This document shows positions 8,377 through 17,197 of a stretch of DNA of 64,000 nucleotides, piece by piece (within the stretch, counting starts at the first letter, position 1; every line of letters starts with the position of its first letter). The position numbers and the translations under genes are program-made. This DNA is from Methylocystaceae bacterium (GTDB lineage Bacteria; Pseudomonadota; Alphaproteobacteria; Rhizobiales; Beijerinckiaceae). The stretch covers positions 1 through 64,000 of the forward strand of contig WSXZ01000012.1 of NCBI GenBank assembly GCA_009773555.1, read 5' to 3'. The notes under the pieces were generated by a model. That model worked only from the letters and a program-made list of their open reading frames with translations. It made no database searches and was not told where the DNA came from.

Positions 8377-10879
8377 GCGCCCGATTGAATCGGACAAGGC
8401 GTCGCAGCGCGTTGCCGCCTGGATCGCCGGATATGCGCTGAGCGGCGACGCGCCGGATGAGCTTCTCGACCCAGATGGATGTCCGCGCGCGCACTGGCTC
8501 CAATTTCTCGAATCGCTCGCCGCGTTCGGCGATACCGGCCTCGAGCAACGCTTCGCCGCAGCCGGCCGCCGCATCGACGACATGGGAATTTCCTACCGGG
8601 TCCACGGAGAAACCAAGGAGCGCAGTTGGCCGTTAGGGCGTTTGCCGCTTCTGATCCCGGAATCAGAATGGCGCGATATTGCGGCCGGCGTTGCACAGCG
8701 CGCCGAACTTCTCGATCAGATCCTGCATGACGTTTACGGCAAGGCGCGGCTTGTCGCTGAGGGCGCCTTGCCGGCCGCAGCCATCACGGGATCGCCTGAC
8801 TTCATTCGACCCATGTGCGGAGTCGCGCCGCCCGGCGGACGCTGGCTGCGCTTTTACGCCGCCGATATCGGGCGCGGGCCCGATGGCGCCTGGCGGGTGC
8901 TCGGCGATCGCGCGCAGGCGCCTTCGGGAGCTGGTTACGCCTTAGAAAATCGGATGATCCTGTCGCGCGCGCTGCCAAGTCTCTATCGAGACATGAACGT
9001 CGAGCGCCTCGCGCCGTTTTTCCGAGAATTCCGTGCGAGCATTTCAGGCGCCGCGCAACGCGTTGATCCGCGCATCTGCCTGCTGACGCCTGGACCTTGG
9101 AGCGAGACCTATTCCGAACAGGTGAACCTCGCCCGCTATCTCGGCCTTACGCTGGTCGAAGGCGAAGATCTCGTGATGAGCGATGGCAAGCTGCATGTGC
9201 GCACCATCGCCGGCTTGAAGCGCGCCGATGCGATTTGGCGTCGCGTCGACGCTGACTGGTGCGACCCGCTGGAGCAGAACGCCGCGTCGCGTCTGGGCGT
9301 CGCCGGGATGTTCGAGGCCATCCGTCGCGGCGCCGTTGTCGTCGCGAATATGCCCGGCGCCGGTCTTATAGAATCGCGCGCGCTGTTGAGCTTTCTGCCG
9401 GAGCTGTCTGAACGCGTGCTCGGCGAGAGTCTCAAACTTCCCAATGTCGCGACGTGGTGGTGCGGACGCGAAAGCGAACGCAACCAGGTTGTCAATGCCT
9501 TGAGCGACTATGCGATCAGCGGGGCGTTCAGCGACAGGCTCCCGGGATTTGGCGAATGTCGTGAGGCGCTCGGTCATGCGCTCGCCAGCGAGGCGCGCGC
9601 GCGTCTGATCGACGCCATAAATCAGCGCGGCGTCGACTATGTCGCTCAGGAACAGGTCAAGCTCTCCACGACGCCCGCCTGGTCCGACGGCAGGCTGACG
9701 CCGAGACCTTTCGCCTTGCGCGTGTTCGCCGCCGCGACGGCTGACGGTTGGACGGTGATGCCCGGCGGATTCTGCCGAGTCTCCAACCGGCTTAATGCGC
9801 GCGCCGTGTCGATGGACGCCGGCGCGCGATCGAGCGACGTCTGGGTGTTGACGAGCCATCCGATCGAATGGTCGACGCTGCTGCCGTCCGACGAGGATCC
9901 GCCGATCGTGCGCGCGCTCGGCAATCTGCCGAGCCGCGCCGCCGATAATCTTTTCTGGATGGGACGCTATCTCGAGCGCGCCGAAGCGACGTTGCGCGTC
10001 GTGCGGTCGCTCGGGGCGCGGCTGGGCGAACTTCAGCACATCGATCTTCAAGGGCGCCAGTCAATCGAACGGCTTGCGCGACTGCTGATCGCCTGGGGCG
10101 CCGCCCCCGAAGACGCGCCGGACATGGACCCGACGCAGATTGCATGGTCCGCGGCAGCCGGCGCCGACGATTACGGTTCCGCGTTGTCGGTCGTGCGCAA
10201 TGCGAGGCGCGCGGCGTCGATCGTGCGCGAGCGCTTGTCCCAAGATGTCTGGCAACTCATCGGACGCATCGAAACGCGTCTGACGCGCGCCGGCGCCGCC
10301 GCGATAACCGAGCCCGAGGCGCTGGAAATTGTGGAGCGATCGCTCCATACGCTGGCGGCTTTGTCCGGACTGATCGACGAAAATTTCAACCGCGTCGCCG
10401 GTTGGAGTTTTATCGATCTTGGGCGGAGAATCGAACGCGCCATCGGGACGTGCCGCTTTGCCCGACAGTTCGCCGGCGACGACGCGACGGTCGAGACGCT
10501 GGACGCTCTGCTCGATCTGCTCGATTCGCAGATCACCTATCGCTCCCGCTACATCGCCGGCGCCGCTCTGGCGCCGGTCCTCGACATGGCCATGCTCGAT
10601 CCGTTCAATCCGCGATCGGTCCTCTTCCAGGCGATGCGTATCGACGAACATCTCGCGACGCTGCCGACTCTGCGCGACGATGGAGTCATGGAGCCGCCGC
10701 GGCGACTCTCCGTCAAGCTGCGCGCCGAGCTCGAGTCGGAAGATGCGCGCCGCCTGGACGCCGCGATCATTCTTGCGTTTGAGCAACGCCTGATGTCTCT
10801 CGCCGACAAAATCGCCGAGCGCTACTTCACGCATGGCGCCGATGGCGCCGCAAACTCTCAGCCGTCGCGGATCGCGTGA
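8366..10879 (+). CDS. Circularly permuted ATP-grasp / alpha-E fusion protein
   Basis: An 837-residue fusion. Residues 1 to about 510 form a circularly permuted ATP-grasp domain (old names DUF404/DUF407), recognisable from YGKARL, the [13 protein letters not shown] segment, [13 protein letters not shown] and [15 protein letters not shown]. From about residue 520 ([17 protein letters not shown]) to the end is the alpha-helical alpha-E domain (DUF403). In many bacteria these two domains are separate adjacent genes. ATP-grasp enzymes make amide bonds by an acyl-phosphate route, and Iyer, Aravind and colleagues proposed such operons make peptide-like amides; the product is unknown. The TTG start at 8366 lies inside the previous gene, suggesting translational coupling. 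Confidence 0.85.
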   Translation: MSAERPIESDKASQRVAAWIAGYALSGDAPDELLDPDGCPRAHWLQFLESLAAFGDTGLEQRFAAAGRRIDDMGISYRVHGETKERSWPLGRLPLLIPESEWRDIAAGVAQRAELLDQILHDVYGKARLVAEGALPAAAITGSPDFIRPMCGVAPPGGRWLRFYAADIGRGPDGAWRVLGDRAQAPSGAGYALENRMILSRALPSLYRDMNVERLAPFFREFRASISGAAQRVDPRICLLTPGPWSETYSEQVNLARYLGLTLVEGEDLVMSDGKLHVRTIAGLKRADAIWRRVDADWCDPLEQNAASRLGVAGMFEAIRRGAVVVANMPGAGLIESRALLSFLPELSERVLGESLKLPNVATWWCGRESERNQVVNALSDYAISGAFSDRLPGFGECREALGHALASEARARLIDAINQRGVDYVAQEQVKLSTTPAWSDGRLTPRPFALRVFAAATADGWTVMPGGFCRVSNRLNARAVSMDAGARSSDVWVLTSHPIEWSTLLPSDEDPPIVRALGNLPSRAADNLFWMGRYLERAEATLRVVRSLGARLGELQHIDLQGRQSIERLARLLIAWGAAPEDAPDMDPTQIAWSAAAGADDYGSALSVVRNARRAASIVRERLSQDVWQLIGRIETRLTRAGAAAITEPEALEIVERSLHTLAALSGLIDENFNRVAGWSFIDLGRRIERAIGTCRFARQFAGDDATVETLDALLDLLDSQITYRSRYIAGAALAPVLDMAMLDPFNPRSVLFQAMRIDEHLATLPTLRDDGVMEPPRRLSVKLRAELESEDARRLDAAIILAFEQRLMSLADKIAERYFTHGADGAANSQPSRIA

Positions 10880-11757
10880 TCTACGATATCGCCCATCGCA
10901 CGATCTACAAATATGACGCGCCGGTCGCCTCGGCGCGCTGCGCCATGCGCCTGATCCCCCGCAATGATCGCGGCCAGACACTGCTGTCCAGCCACATCGA
11001 ACTCTCGCCGTCGGCCGAATTCATCAATGAAAGGATTGACTTTCAAGGGAACCGAATTTGCGAAGCGCGCATTCTCAAGCCCCACACGAGGCTGCAGATC
11101 GCTCTTGCGGCGCGCGTCGCGGTCGAACGGGCGCCGCCGCCCGCGCCGGCGCTTACGCCGGCATGGGAAATCGTCAGGAACGCCGCTTACGCGTCCGACT
11201 CGCTCGCAGCCTCCTCTCCCGCCCATTACATTTATGCAAGCCGCTTTGCGCCGCTGTTCGACGCGGCGACGCATTATGCGCGCAAAAGCTTTTCGCCGGG
11301 TCGACCCATTCTCGAAGGCGCAATCGAACTAACGCAGCGCATCCACGCCGACTTCGCCTACGATCCAGATGCGACGCATATCGCGACGCCGATCGCCCAG
11401 GCGTTCGAACGCCGTCGCGGCGTCTGCCAGGATTTCGCGCATATCATGATCGCGGCTTTACGCGGTCTCGGATTGGCGGCCTCCTATGTCAGCGGCTATC
11501 TTCGAACTTACGCAGCCCCAGGTCAGGCGCGGCTGGAAGGCGCCGACTCGACCCATGCGTGGGTGTCCGTGTGGTGCGGGCCGGAATTTGGCTTCTTCGA
11601 CCTTGATCCGACGAACGCTATCGTCGTTGGCAACGACCATATCGCCATCGCCATCGGACGCGACTATGCGGATGTTTCGCCGATCGACGGCGTGATTATC
11701 GGCGCCGGCGATCAAGATTTGGATGTCAGCGTCGACGTCAAAGAAGCAGCGATTTAG
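10876..11757 (+). CDS. Transglutaminase-like family protein
   Basis: A 293-residue stand-alone transglutaminase-like protein, opening with [17 protein letters not shown], the same N-terminal beta module as the first gene of this operon. The catalytic triad is Cys184 (RGVCQDFAHI), His227 (DSTHAWVS) and Asp244 (FDLDPTN). It begins with a GTG that overlaps the stop of the ATP-grasp gene by four bases (GTGA), so the three genes are one translationally coupled operon. A likely role is to hydrolyse or rearrange the amide made by the two ligase-type neighbours; this is inference from context. It has no signal peptide. Confidence 0.85.
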   Translation: MIYDIAHRTIYKYDAPVASARCAMRLIPRNDRGQTLLSSHIELSPSAEFINERIDFQGNRICEARILKPHTRLQIALAARVAVERAPPPAPALTPAWEIVRNAAYASDSLAASSPAHYIYASRFAPLFDAATHYARKSFSPGRPILEGAIELTQRIHADFAYDPDATHIATPIAQAFERRRGVCQDFAHIMIAALRGLGLAASYVSGYLRTYAAPGQARLEGADSTHAWVSVWCGPEFGFFDLDPTNAIVVGNDHIAIAIGRDYADVSPIDGVIIGAGDQDLDVSVDVKEAAI

Positions 11758-11905
11758 GAAGAACTCCTTTGCCGATTTCCAAGGCTTCCCACCCTCAATG
11801 ACGCGAGCGCCGCTTCATTGTTATCCGAAGCGGAGTTGTTACTCTGCTGACCGGCGGATGTGACGCCTGCCCCGTGAAGCGGCCAATTTGCGCGAAGGTT
11901 TTGTC

Positions 11906-12679
11906 TTGAGATTTTTTTTCATTTTCGACGTGGCGGATACGGGTTCGCGCAATTCATGTTTCGTGGCGGCCACGCGGCGGATCCTCGGCGCGCTTGTTTT
12001 TTCCGCAATGCTTGTCGCAAGCGCCGCTTCGGCCGGCGCCACGGAGAATTATAGGGGCGATGATCCCGACTCTTACGAGTGCAGTTCGGACTACAATATC
12101 CTCAACCGGTTTTCTGCGCCGCCGGGCGTTACGCCGGCAAGATCGACGAAATATGCCGACATCAAGTTCACACTGGAAACCAACGCCCTCTTGGTCAGGG
12201 ACGCATCGAATTCGAAGGACTTGGCTCACATTATTGTCGGAGAAAACACCAAGTATTGCGTTAAAAAAAGCGTTCGCACCATACAAACGTCGAAGGAACC
12301 AGACCCGGATCGTCCAGAGTGCAACGTAAGGTATTATGCATTTCAGATGAGAGTCGTCATAGATAGCGAATTGCCAGTAAGGCCTTTTATGCTGCATCCG
12401 CCGGCAAACTTCGACAGAATGAATCACCACGTTGATGTTGACTTATACCGGGCAGCGGATTGGAGAAAGCAGAATTCAGCAGCGGGCTGCCAGGAAACAA
12501 GCGGATTTCCCGACCTTCCTCACTTTAGGCTCGGCTTTTTGAACTTGAGGACGGATAAGAAATCCGATGTCATCATAACGGAAGAAAGGCCATACAAGCT
12601 TCGAAAAGGAGAGACCTATTCTGACTATGAGCGACGAGCTTTAACAAAGGCAGGGTCTGAATTTCCGCGGCCGAAGTAG
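11906..12679 (+). CDS. Hypothetical secreted protein
   Basis: I do not recognise a family. The mature part is about 210 residues, polar, with four to five cysteines (YECSSDYN, a Cys in KYCVKK, PECNVRYY, GCQE) that could form disulfides in the periplasm. A hydrophobic stretch ILGALVFSAMLVASAASAG is a clear signal peptide. The start is uncertain: TTG at 11906 has GAAGG seven bases upstream but adds an F-rich leader, while GTG at 11963 gives a classical signal peptide with no visible ribosome site. The gene converges on hypB with only about 20 bases between them. It is somewhat richer in A+T than its surroundings, so it may be a recent arrival. Confidence 0.55.
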   Translation: MRFFFIFDVADTGSRNSCFVAATRRILGALVFSAMLVASAASAGATENYRGDDPDSYECSSDYNILNRFSAPPGVTPARSTKYADIKFTLETNALLVRDASNSKDLAHIIVGENTKYCVKKSVRTIQTSKEPDPDRPECNVRYYAFQMRVVIDSELPVRPFMLHPPANFDRMNHHVDVDLYRAADWRKQNSAAGCQETSGFPDLPHFRLGFLNLRTDKKSDVIITEERPYKLRKGETYSDYERRALTKAGSEFPRPK

Positions 12680-12701
12680 TACGTTTTTCTCGCATCGGGC
12701 G

Positions 12702-13652
12702 TCAGATGAGGCCCAACTGTCCGGCAGCGTTACGTTGCGCGCGAATCCAGTCGTAGAGCTGCTGCATGCCCGCGCCGGTCTTGGCGGAGACTTCGACGAT
12801 CTCAACATCCGGATTGACGCGGAGAATATTCTCCCTCGCCCGCTCCATCGAAAAATCAAGATGCGGCAGAAGGTCGATCTTGTTGAAGATGACGAGCTTC
12901 GCGGCGCTGAACATATGCGGATATTTGAGCGGCTTGTCTTCGCCTTCGGTCGTCGAAAAGATGACCGCCTTGGCGTGTTCGCCGAGGTCGAACAGCGCCG
13001 GACAGACGAGATTGCCGACATTTTCGATGAACAGGAGCGACCCCACGCTCGGCTTGAGTTCTGAAAGCGCGCGCGCGATCATTTCCGCGTCGAGATGGCA
13101 GCCGGTCCCGGTGTTGACCTGAACCACCGGCGCGCCCGCCGCGCGAATGCGTTCGCCGTCATTCGACGTCGCCTGATCGCCCTCAATGACGAATAGCGGC
13201 AGTTCGCCCGAAAGATCCGCGATGGCGCGCTCCAGCAGCGTCGTCTTTCCGGCGCCGGGCGAGCTGACGAGATTGAGCGCCACAATTTCGCGACCCGCGA
13301 GCCATGCCCGGCACTTGGCGGCGATCGCGTCGTTCTTCGCGAGAATGCGCGTTTCAAGTTCGAGACGCCGGTGGGACTCCTCGTGCGCGTGATCGTGATG
13401 TCCATGATCATGCGCATGCGCGTTGTGGTCGTGCCCGTGCGCATGGCCATGCCCGTGCGCATGATGATCATGCTCATGATGATGCTCATCATCTGCGTGA
13501 TGATGCGCGCCGTGAAAATGACCGTGGTCATGGTCCCCATGTGAATGGGCCGCGCCGTCTTGCTCCGACCCCGCCGCGATCTCAGCGCGTGCGCCGGTCT
13601 GCAGATTGGTCATCGTGGTCCCCTGCCCCTGGCAGCCGCAGCTCGTGCACAT
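12702..13652 (-). CDS. hypB: Hydrogenase nickel incorporation GTPase HypB
   Basis: Supplies nickel to the hydrogenase large subunit, using GTP hydrolysis. The 316-residue protein begins MCTSCGC, the CxxCGC high-affinity nickel site of HypB, followed by a long His-rich stretch (around 30 histidines in roughly 60 residues, about residues 37-100) that likely stores nickel. The GTPase core carries [12 protein letters not shown] (P-loop), EGD, TGxGCHLD with the metal-site Cys-His, ENVGNLVCP and FNKIDL. The ATG at 13652 overlaps the hypA stop by one base (TAATG). It is the last gene of the hydrogenase operon. Confidence 0.95.
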   Translation of the reverse strand: MCTSCGCQGQGTTMTNLQTGARAEIAAGSEQDGAAHSHGDHDHGHFHGAHHHADDEHHHEHDHHAHGHGHAHGHDHNAHAHDHGHHDHAHEESHRRLELETRILAKNDAIAAKCRAWLAGREIVALNLVSSPGAGKTTLLERAIADLSGELPLFVIEGDQATSNDGERIRAAGAPVVQVNTGTGCHLDAEMIARALSELKPSVGSLLFIENVGNLVCPALFDLGEHAKAVIFSTTEGEDKPLKYPHMFSAAKLVIFNKIDLLPHLDFSMERARENILRVNPDVEIVEVSAKTGAGMQQLYDWIRAQRNAAGQLGLI

Positions 13653-13990
13653 TATGCAGCCTCCTCGACTTCGATGCTTTTGATGTTCAGCTCTTCGCCG
13701 CGCAAGCGCTGGAACTGCCGCGATCCGCAAGGACACGCCGAGAGCATGTCGGGCGTGGGAAATTCCCCGCCGCAGACGTCGCAGCGCGCCTTCGCTTCGA
13801 CTTCACGAATATCCAGCGTCGCGTCTTCAACCGGCGTGCCTCGGGCGACTTCCGGAAAGCAGAAGGCCACAGCGTCCGGCTCGACGCCCGACAATGTGCC
13901 GATCTCAATCGTCACGCGGCGCACGCTGCGCCCTTGCGCGGCCTGCGACGCCAATTCGACGATGCTGCAAACGATAGAGAGTTCGTGCAC
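13652..13990 (-). CDS. hypA: Hydrogenase nickel incorporation protein HypA
   Basis: Partner of HypB in nickel insertion. A 112-residue protein starting with GTG: (M)[11 protein letters not shown], the nickel-binding MHE motif. It has the rubredoxin-like zinc site CDVC ... CPC (CDVCGGEF then ACPCGSR) and the EIG[14 protein letters not shown] core. Ten bases separate it from the hypE stop. Length is normal for the family. Confidence 0.95.
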   Translation of the reverse strand: MHELSIVCSIVELASQAAQGRSVRRVTIEIGTLSGVEPDAVAFCFPEVARGTPVEDATLDIREVEAKARCDVCGGEFPTPDMLSACPCGSRQFQRLRGEELNIKSIEVEEAA

Positions 13991-14000
13991 GTCGGCTCCT

Positions 14001-15068
14001 TTAGCAGATGCGCGGCAGTTGCTCGCCGACCAGCATGTCGACGATGCGCCGGCCGCCGAAAATCGTGCGCATGGTGACGCGGCCCGGTTCGCCCGCGACG
14101 ACACTACCGATGACCGCCGCCTGTCGGCCCAGCGGATGCGCTCGCATGGCCTCGAGCGCCCGTTCCGCTTCGTCGGGCGGCACGATCGCGACGATCTTGC
14201 CTTCATTGGCCAGATAGAGTGGATCGAGTCCGAGAATTTCACAAAAGCCGCGCACCTCGTCGCGCAGCGGCGTGGCGGCCTCGTCAATTTCGATGGCGAC
14301 CTGAGCGGCTTCAGCGATTTCATTGAGAACGGTCGCCACGCCGCCGCGCGTCGGATCGCGCATGAACCGCGTGTTCGGCGCCGCATTGAGCAAGCTTGCG
14401 ATAAGGCCCTGCAGCGGGGCGCAGTCGCTCTCGATCGGCGACTGCAACGCCATGTCGCCGCGCGCCCCAAGAATGGCCGCGCCGTGATCGCCGAGCAGCC
14501 CGTTGACGAGCACTGCATCGCCCAGCCTTGCGCGATGCGCGCCAAGCTCGACGCCGGCGGCGACGACGCCAACGCCGGTCGTGGTGATGAACATCTGGTC
14601 GCAGGCGCCCTTGTTCACGACCTTGGTGTCGCCGGTGACGATCTTCACACCGGCTTCCTGCGCTGTCGCCGCCATGGACCTTGCGATCTGCCGCAGAAAA
14701 TCGATCGAAACGCCCTCTTCGATGATGACGGCGCAGGAAAGATAGAGCGGGAGCGCGCCGCCAACGGCGAGATCGTTCACCGTGCCGCAGACTGCAAGCT
14801 TGCCGATGTCGCCGCCGGGGAACACGAGTGGATCGACAACGAAGGAGTCGGTCGTGAAGGCCAGTCGGTCGCCATATTGGGCGAGGTCCAGAAGATCGAT
14901 CCGCGCCTGATCGTCGAGCGGCGCCAGCAGTGGGTTGTCGAAGGCTTCGACGAACACGTCATCGACCAAATCCTTCATCGCCTTGCCGCCGCCGCCATGC
15001 GCAAGCGTGACGGTCGGCACATGCACCGTGCCGCGCGAACGCCGGGGTGGGAAGGAGACCATGTTCAT
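14001..15068 (-). CDS. hypE: Carbamoyl-phosphate-dependent cyanide synthesis protein HypE
   Basis: HypE dehydrates the thiocarbamate on its C-terminal Cys to a thiocyanate, donating CN to the active-site iron with HypF and HypCD. The 355-residue protein shows HGGGGKAMKDLV near the N-terminus, FTTDSFVVDPLVFPGGDIG, VTGDTKVV and DPTRGG, and it ends in the diagnostic ...LPRIC, whose terminal Cys is the carrier. The ATG at 15068 overlaps the hypD stop by four bases (ATGA). A second Met follows two codons later. Confidence 0.96.
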   Translation of the reverse strand: MNMVSFPPRRSRGTVHVPTVTLAHGGGGKAMKDLVDDVFVEAFDNPLLAPLDDQARIDLLDLAQYGDRLAFTTDSFVVDPLVFPGGDIGKLAVCGTVNDLAVGGALPLYLSCAVIIEEGVSIDFLRQIARSMAATAQEAGVKIVTGDTKVVNKGACDQMFITTTGVGVVAAGVELGAHRARLGDAVLVNGLLGDHGAAILGARGDMALQSPIESDCAPLQGLIASLLNAAPNTRFMRDPTRGGVATVLNEIAEAAQVAIEIDEAATPLRDEVRGFCEILGLDPLYLANEGKIVAIVPPDEAERALEAMRAHPLGRQAAVIGSVVAGEPGRVTMRTIFGGRRIVDMLVGEQLPRIC

Positions 15069-16210
15069 GCGACGCTCGCCTCCGCTTCGTCGCGTCCCCG
15101 CTTTATGCCGCCATACTGGTAATAGGCCGCGCAAGCGCCCTCGGACGACACCATCAGCGCGCCGAGCGGCGTCTCCGGCGAGCAGGCGCGGCCGAACACT
15201 TTGCACTGCCAAGGCTTGATGACGCCTTTGAGCACCTCACCGCACTGGCAGGATTTGGGATCGGCGATTTTTGCATTGGGCACCGCAAATTTGAGCTCGG
15301 CGTCAAAGCCCCCATAGGCGTCGCGCACTTTGACGCCCGAGTGATCGATCGAGCCGAGCCCGCGCCATTCGAAAAATTCGCGCAGTTCATAGACCTGCGC
15401 GACCGCCTGCAGCGCGACGGCGTTGCCCCCTGCTGGAGCAACGCGCGCATATTGATTTTCAATCTCGCAGCGTCCTTCGTCGATCTGCTTCAGCAACATC
15501 CAGAGCGACTGCAAAATGTCGAGAGGCTCGAATCCGGCGATCACCATCGGCTTTTTGTAGTAGCGCGCGATAAACTCATAAGGCGCATCGCCGATCACCA
15601 TCGAGACATGGCCCGGTCCCAGAAATCCATCGAGGCGCAGGTCCGGACTGTCGAGGATCGCCTTGATCGTCGGAACGATGGTGATGTGATTGCAGAAGAT
15701 CGAAAAGTTTTTGATGCCTTCGCGCTCCGCGTGCAGCACGGTCAACGCCGTCGACGGCATGGTGGTCTCGAAGCCGATGCCGAAGAACACGACCTCGCGC
15801 GCGGGATTCTTACGCGCGAGCGCCAGCGCATCCATCGGCGAATAGACCATGCGCACGTCACAGCCGTCGGCCTTCGCTTGCAGCAGGCTCTTGCGTGAGC
15901 CCGGCACGCGCATAGCGTCGCCGAAGGTGGTGAAGATCACCTCCGCGCGCTCGGCGATGGCGACGCAATCGTCGACGCGTCCCATCGGCAGCACGCAAAC
16001 AGGACAGCCCGGTCCATGCACCAGTTCGATGGACTTCGGCAGCATCCCTTCGACGCCGTAACGGAAGATCGAATGCGTGTGCCCTCCGCAGACTTCCATG
16101 ATCTGCAGCGGGCGACGTTCATCGCGCCCGATTCGCGCAAGCAAGCGCCGGATATCCTTGACCAGAACATCGGCCTTCGTACGATCGCGAAATTCGTCGA
16201 CATATCTCAT
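15065..16210 (-). CDS. hypD: Hydrogenase iron-cyanide assembly protein HypD
   Basis: HypD carries a [4Fe-4S] cluster and, with HypC, holds the Fe(CN)2CO unit being built. The 381-residue protein starts MRYVDEFRD and shows EVCGGHTHSIFRYG, HGPGCPVCV, GFETT and the C-terminal cysteine cluster CQCGEVLKGVIKPWQCKVFG, all expected. The ATG at 16210 overlaps the stop of the upstream SIS gene by four bases. Confidence 0.96.
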   Translation of the reverse strand: MRYVDEFRDRTKADVLVKDIRRLLARIGRDERRPLQIMEVCGGHTHSIFRYGVEGMLPKSIELVHGPGCPVCVLPMGRVDDCVAIAERAEVIFTTFGDAMRVPGSRKSLLQAKADGCDVRMVYSPMDALALARKNPAREVVFFGIGFETTMPSTALTVLHAEREGIKNFSIFCNHITIVPTIKAILDSPDLRLDGFLGPGHVSMVIGDAPYEFIARYYKKPMVIAGFEPLDILQSLWMLLKQIDEGRCEIENQYARVAPAGGNAVALQAVAQVYELREFFEWRGLGSIDHSGVKVRDAYGGFDAELKFAVPNAKIADPKSCQCGEVLKGVIKPWQCKVFGRACSPETPLGALMVSSEGACAAYYQYGGIKRGRDEAEASVA

Positions 16211-16896
16211 GCCGCGACGTCCTTGCTTATGGCCGAGCCGCGGTCGTCGGCGAGCAGCGTGTGTACGAGATCCCAGAGTATGTGATAGGCGGCGACGTGA
16301 CACTCCTGGATGCGGTGGACTGACGTCGTGGGCACGACAAGGCAATGATCGCAGATCCCGGACGCCATCCTGCCGCCGTCGCCGCCGCTAAAGCCAATGG
16401 TCGTCAGACCCATCTCCCTCGCCTTCACGAAGGCGGCGATCAGATTTGCCGAATTGCCGCTGGTGGAGAGGCCGATAAGCCCGTCTCCCGCCCGGCCATG
16501 AGCGATGATCTGGCGCACGAAAATGTGCTCGAAGCCGATGTCATTGCCGACCGCGGACGTCATCGCCACGTCGGCGGTGAGATTGATCGCTGCGAGCGCC
16601 GGCCGGCCCGCGGTGATCGGATGGAGGAACTCGACGGCCACATGCGAAGCGTCGCAGCTCGATCCGCCGTTGCCCATGGTGAACATCCGGCCGCCGCGCC
16701 GATATACGCCCGCAAGCGCCTTCGCCGCGTCGAGCAGGACGGGCGCCTGCTCGCCGAAAAATCTCGTGCTGGTCTCGCGCGACTCGCGCGCTTTCTCTTC
16801 AATCGAATGTAGCAACCCAGCATCGACGGCGGCGGGATCCTGCTCCTTGCCATGCAGGAACGGATAAAGGACCTCCAATGCGCTCTTGCTGGTCAT
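16207..16896 (-). CDS. GmhA-like SIS-domain phosphosugar isomerase between hypC and hypD
   Basis: A 229-residue SIS protein resembling sedoheptulose-7-phosphate isomerase GmhA: GNGGSSCDASHVAVEF, VGNDIGFEHIF, GLSTSGNSANL and a C-terminal RIQECHVAAYH helix that keeps the Gln and last His of the GmhA active site (RIQExHxxxxH). The residue before this motif is His rather than the Asp of E. coli GmhA, so activity on heptose is not assured. It overlaps hypD by four bases and lies seven bases or less from hypC, embedded in the hyp genes. No lipopolysaccharide genes are near. I recall SIS genes in the same place in other high-affinity hydrogenase clusters; its role in maturation is unknown. Confidence 0.8.
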   Translation of the reverse strand: MTSKSALEVLYPFLHGKEQDPAAVDAGLLHSIEEKARESRETSTRFFGEQAPVLLDAAKALAGVYRRGGRMFTMGNGGSSCDASHVAVEFLHPITAGRPALAAINLTADVAMTSAVGNDIGFEHIFVRQIIAHGRAGDGLIGLSTSGNSANLIAAFVKAREMGLTTIGFSGGDGGRMASGICDHCLVVPTTSVHRIQECHVAAYHILWDLVHTLLADDRGSAISKDVAA

Positions 16897-16900
16897 GATC

Positions 16901-17197
16901 CTATTCCTCCGCCGCGACTGCGTCGGTGAGCGTTTGCATCGTCTCAAGTTCGGCTTGGAGTTCGCCAAGCTCTTGAAGCAATCTGAGCGTCTCCGCCGCC
17001 TCCGCCGCGTTGATCCTGCTCATCGCGAAACCGACATGGACGAGAACCCAGTCGCCGACGCAGGACTCCACAGGATGCGCTTCATCCACGATGCAGCTGA
17101 TGTTGATCTGACGACGCACCCCGCTCACGTCAACGGTCGCGACGAGATCGTCGGCATTGTCTATGCTAACGATGCAGCCGGGGATGCCGAGGCACAT
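16901..17197 (-). CDS. hypC: Hydrogenase assembly chaperone HypC
   Basis: Small chaperone (98 residues) that binds HypD and delivers the Fe(CN)2CO unit to the large subunit. It starts MCLGIPG, giving the essential N-terminal Cys2, and contains GDWVLVHVGFAMSRI, the family core. The C-terminal 30 residues form a Leu/Glu-rich helix. Its first 37 bases overlap the 3' end of hypF in another frame. AGGAATAGG near its end serves as ribosome site for the SIS gene. Confidence 0.93.
   Translation of the reverse strand: MCLGIPGCIVSIDNADDLVATVDVSGVRRQINISCIVDEAHPVESCVGDWVLVHVGFAMSRINAAEAAETLRLLQELGELQAELETMQTLTDAVAAEE

Noticed and set aside
13545-15122. Long plus-strand open frame (over 500 codons) antisense to hypE/hypA
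   Set aside because: The protein has no recognisable domain and lies wholly opposite the clearly identified hypE, hypA and hypB genes; high GC with biased third positions keeps the opposite strand free of stops.
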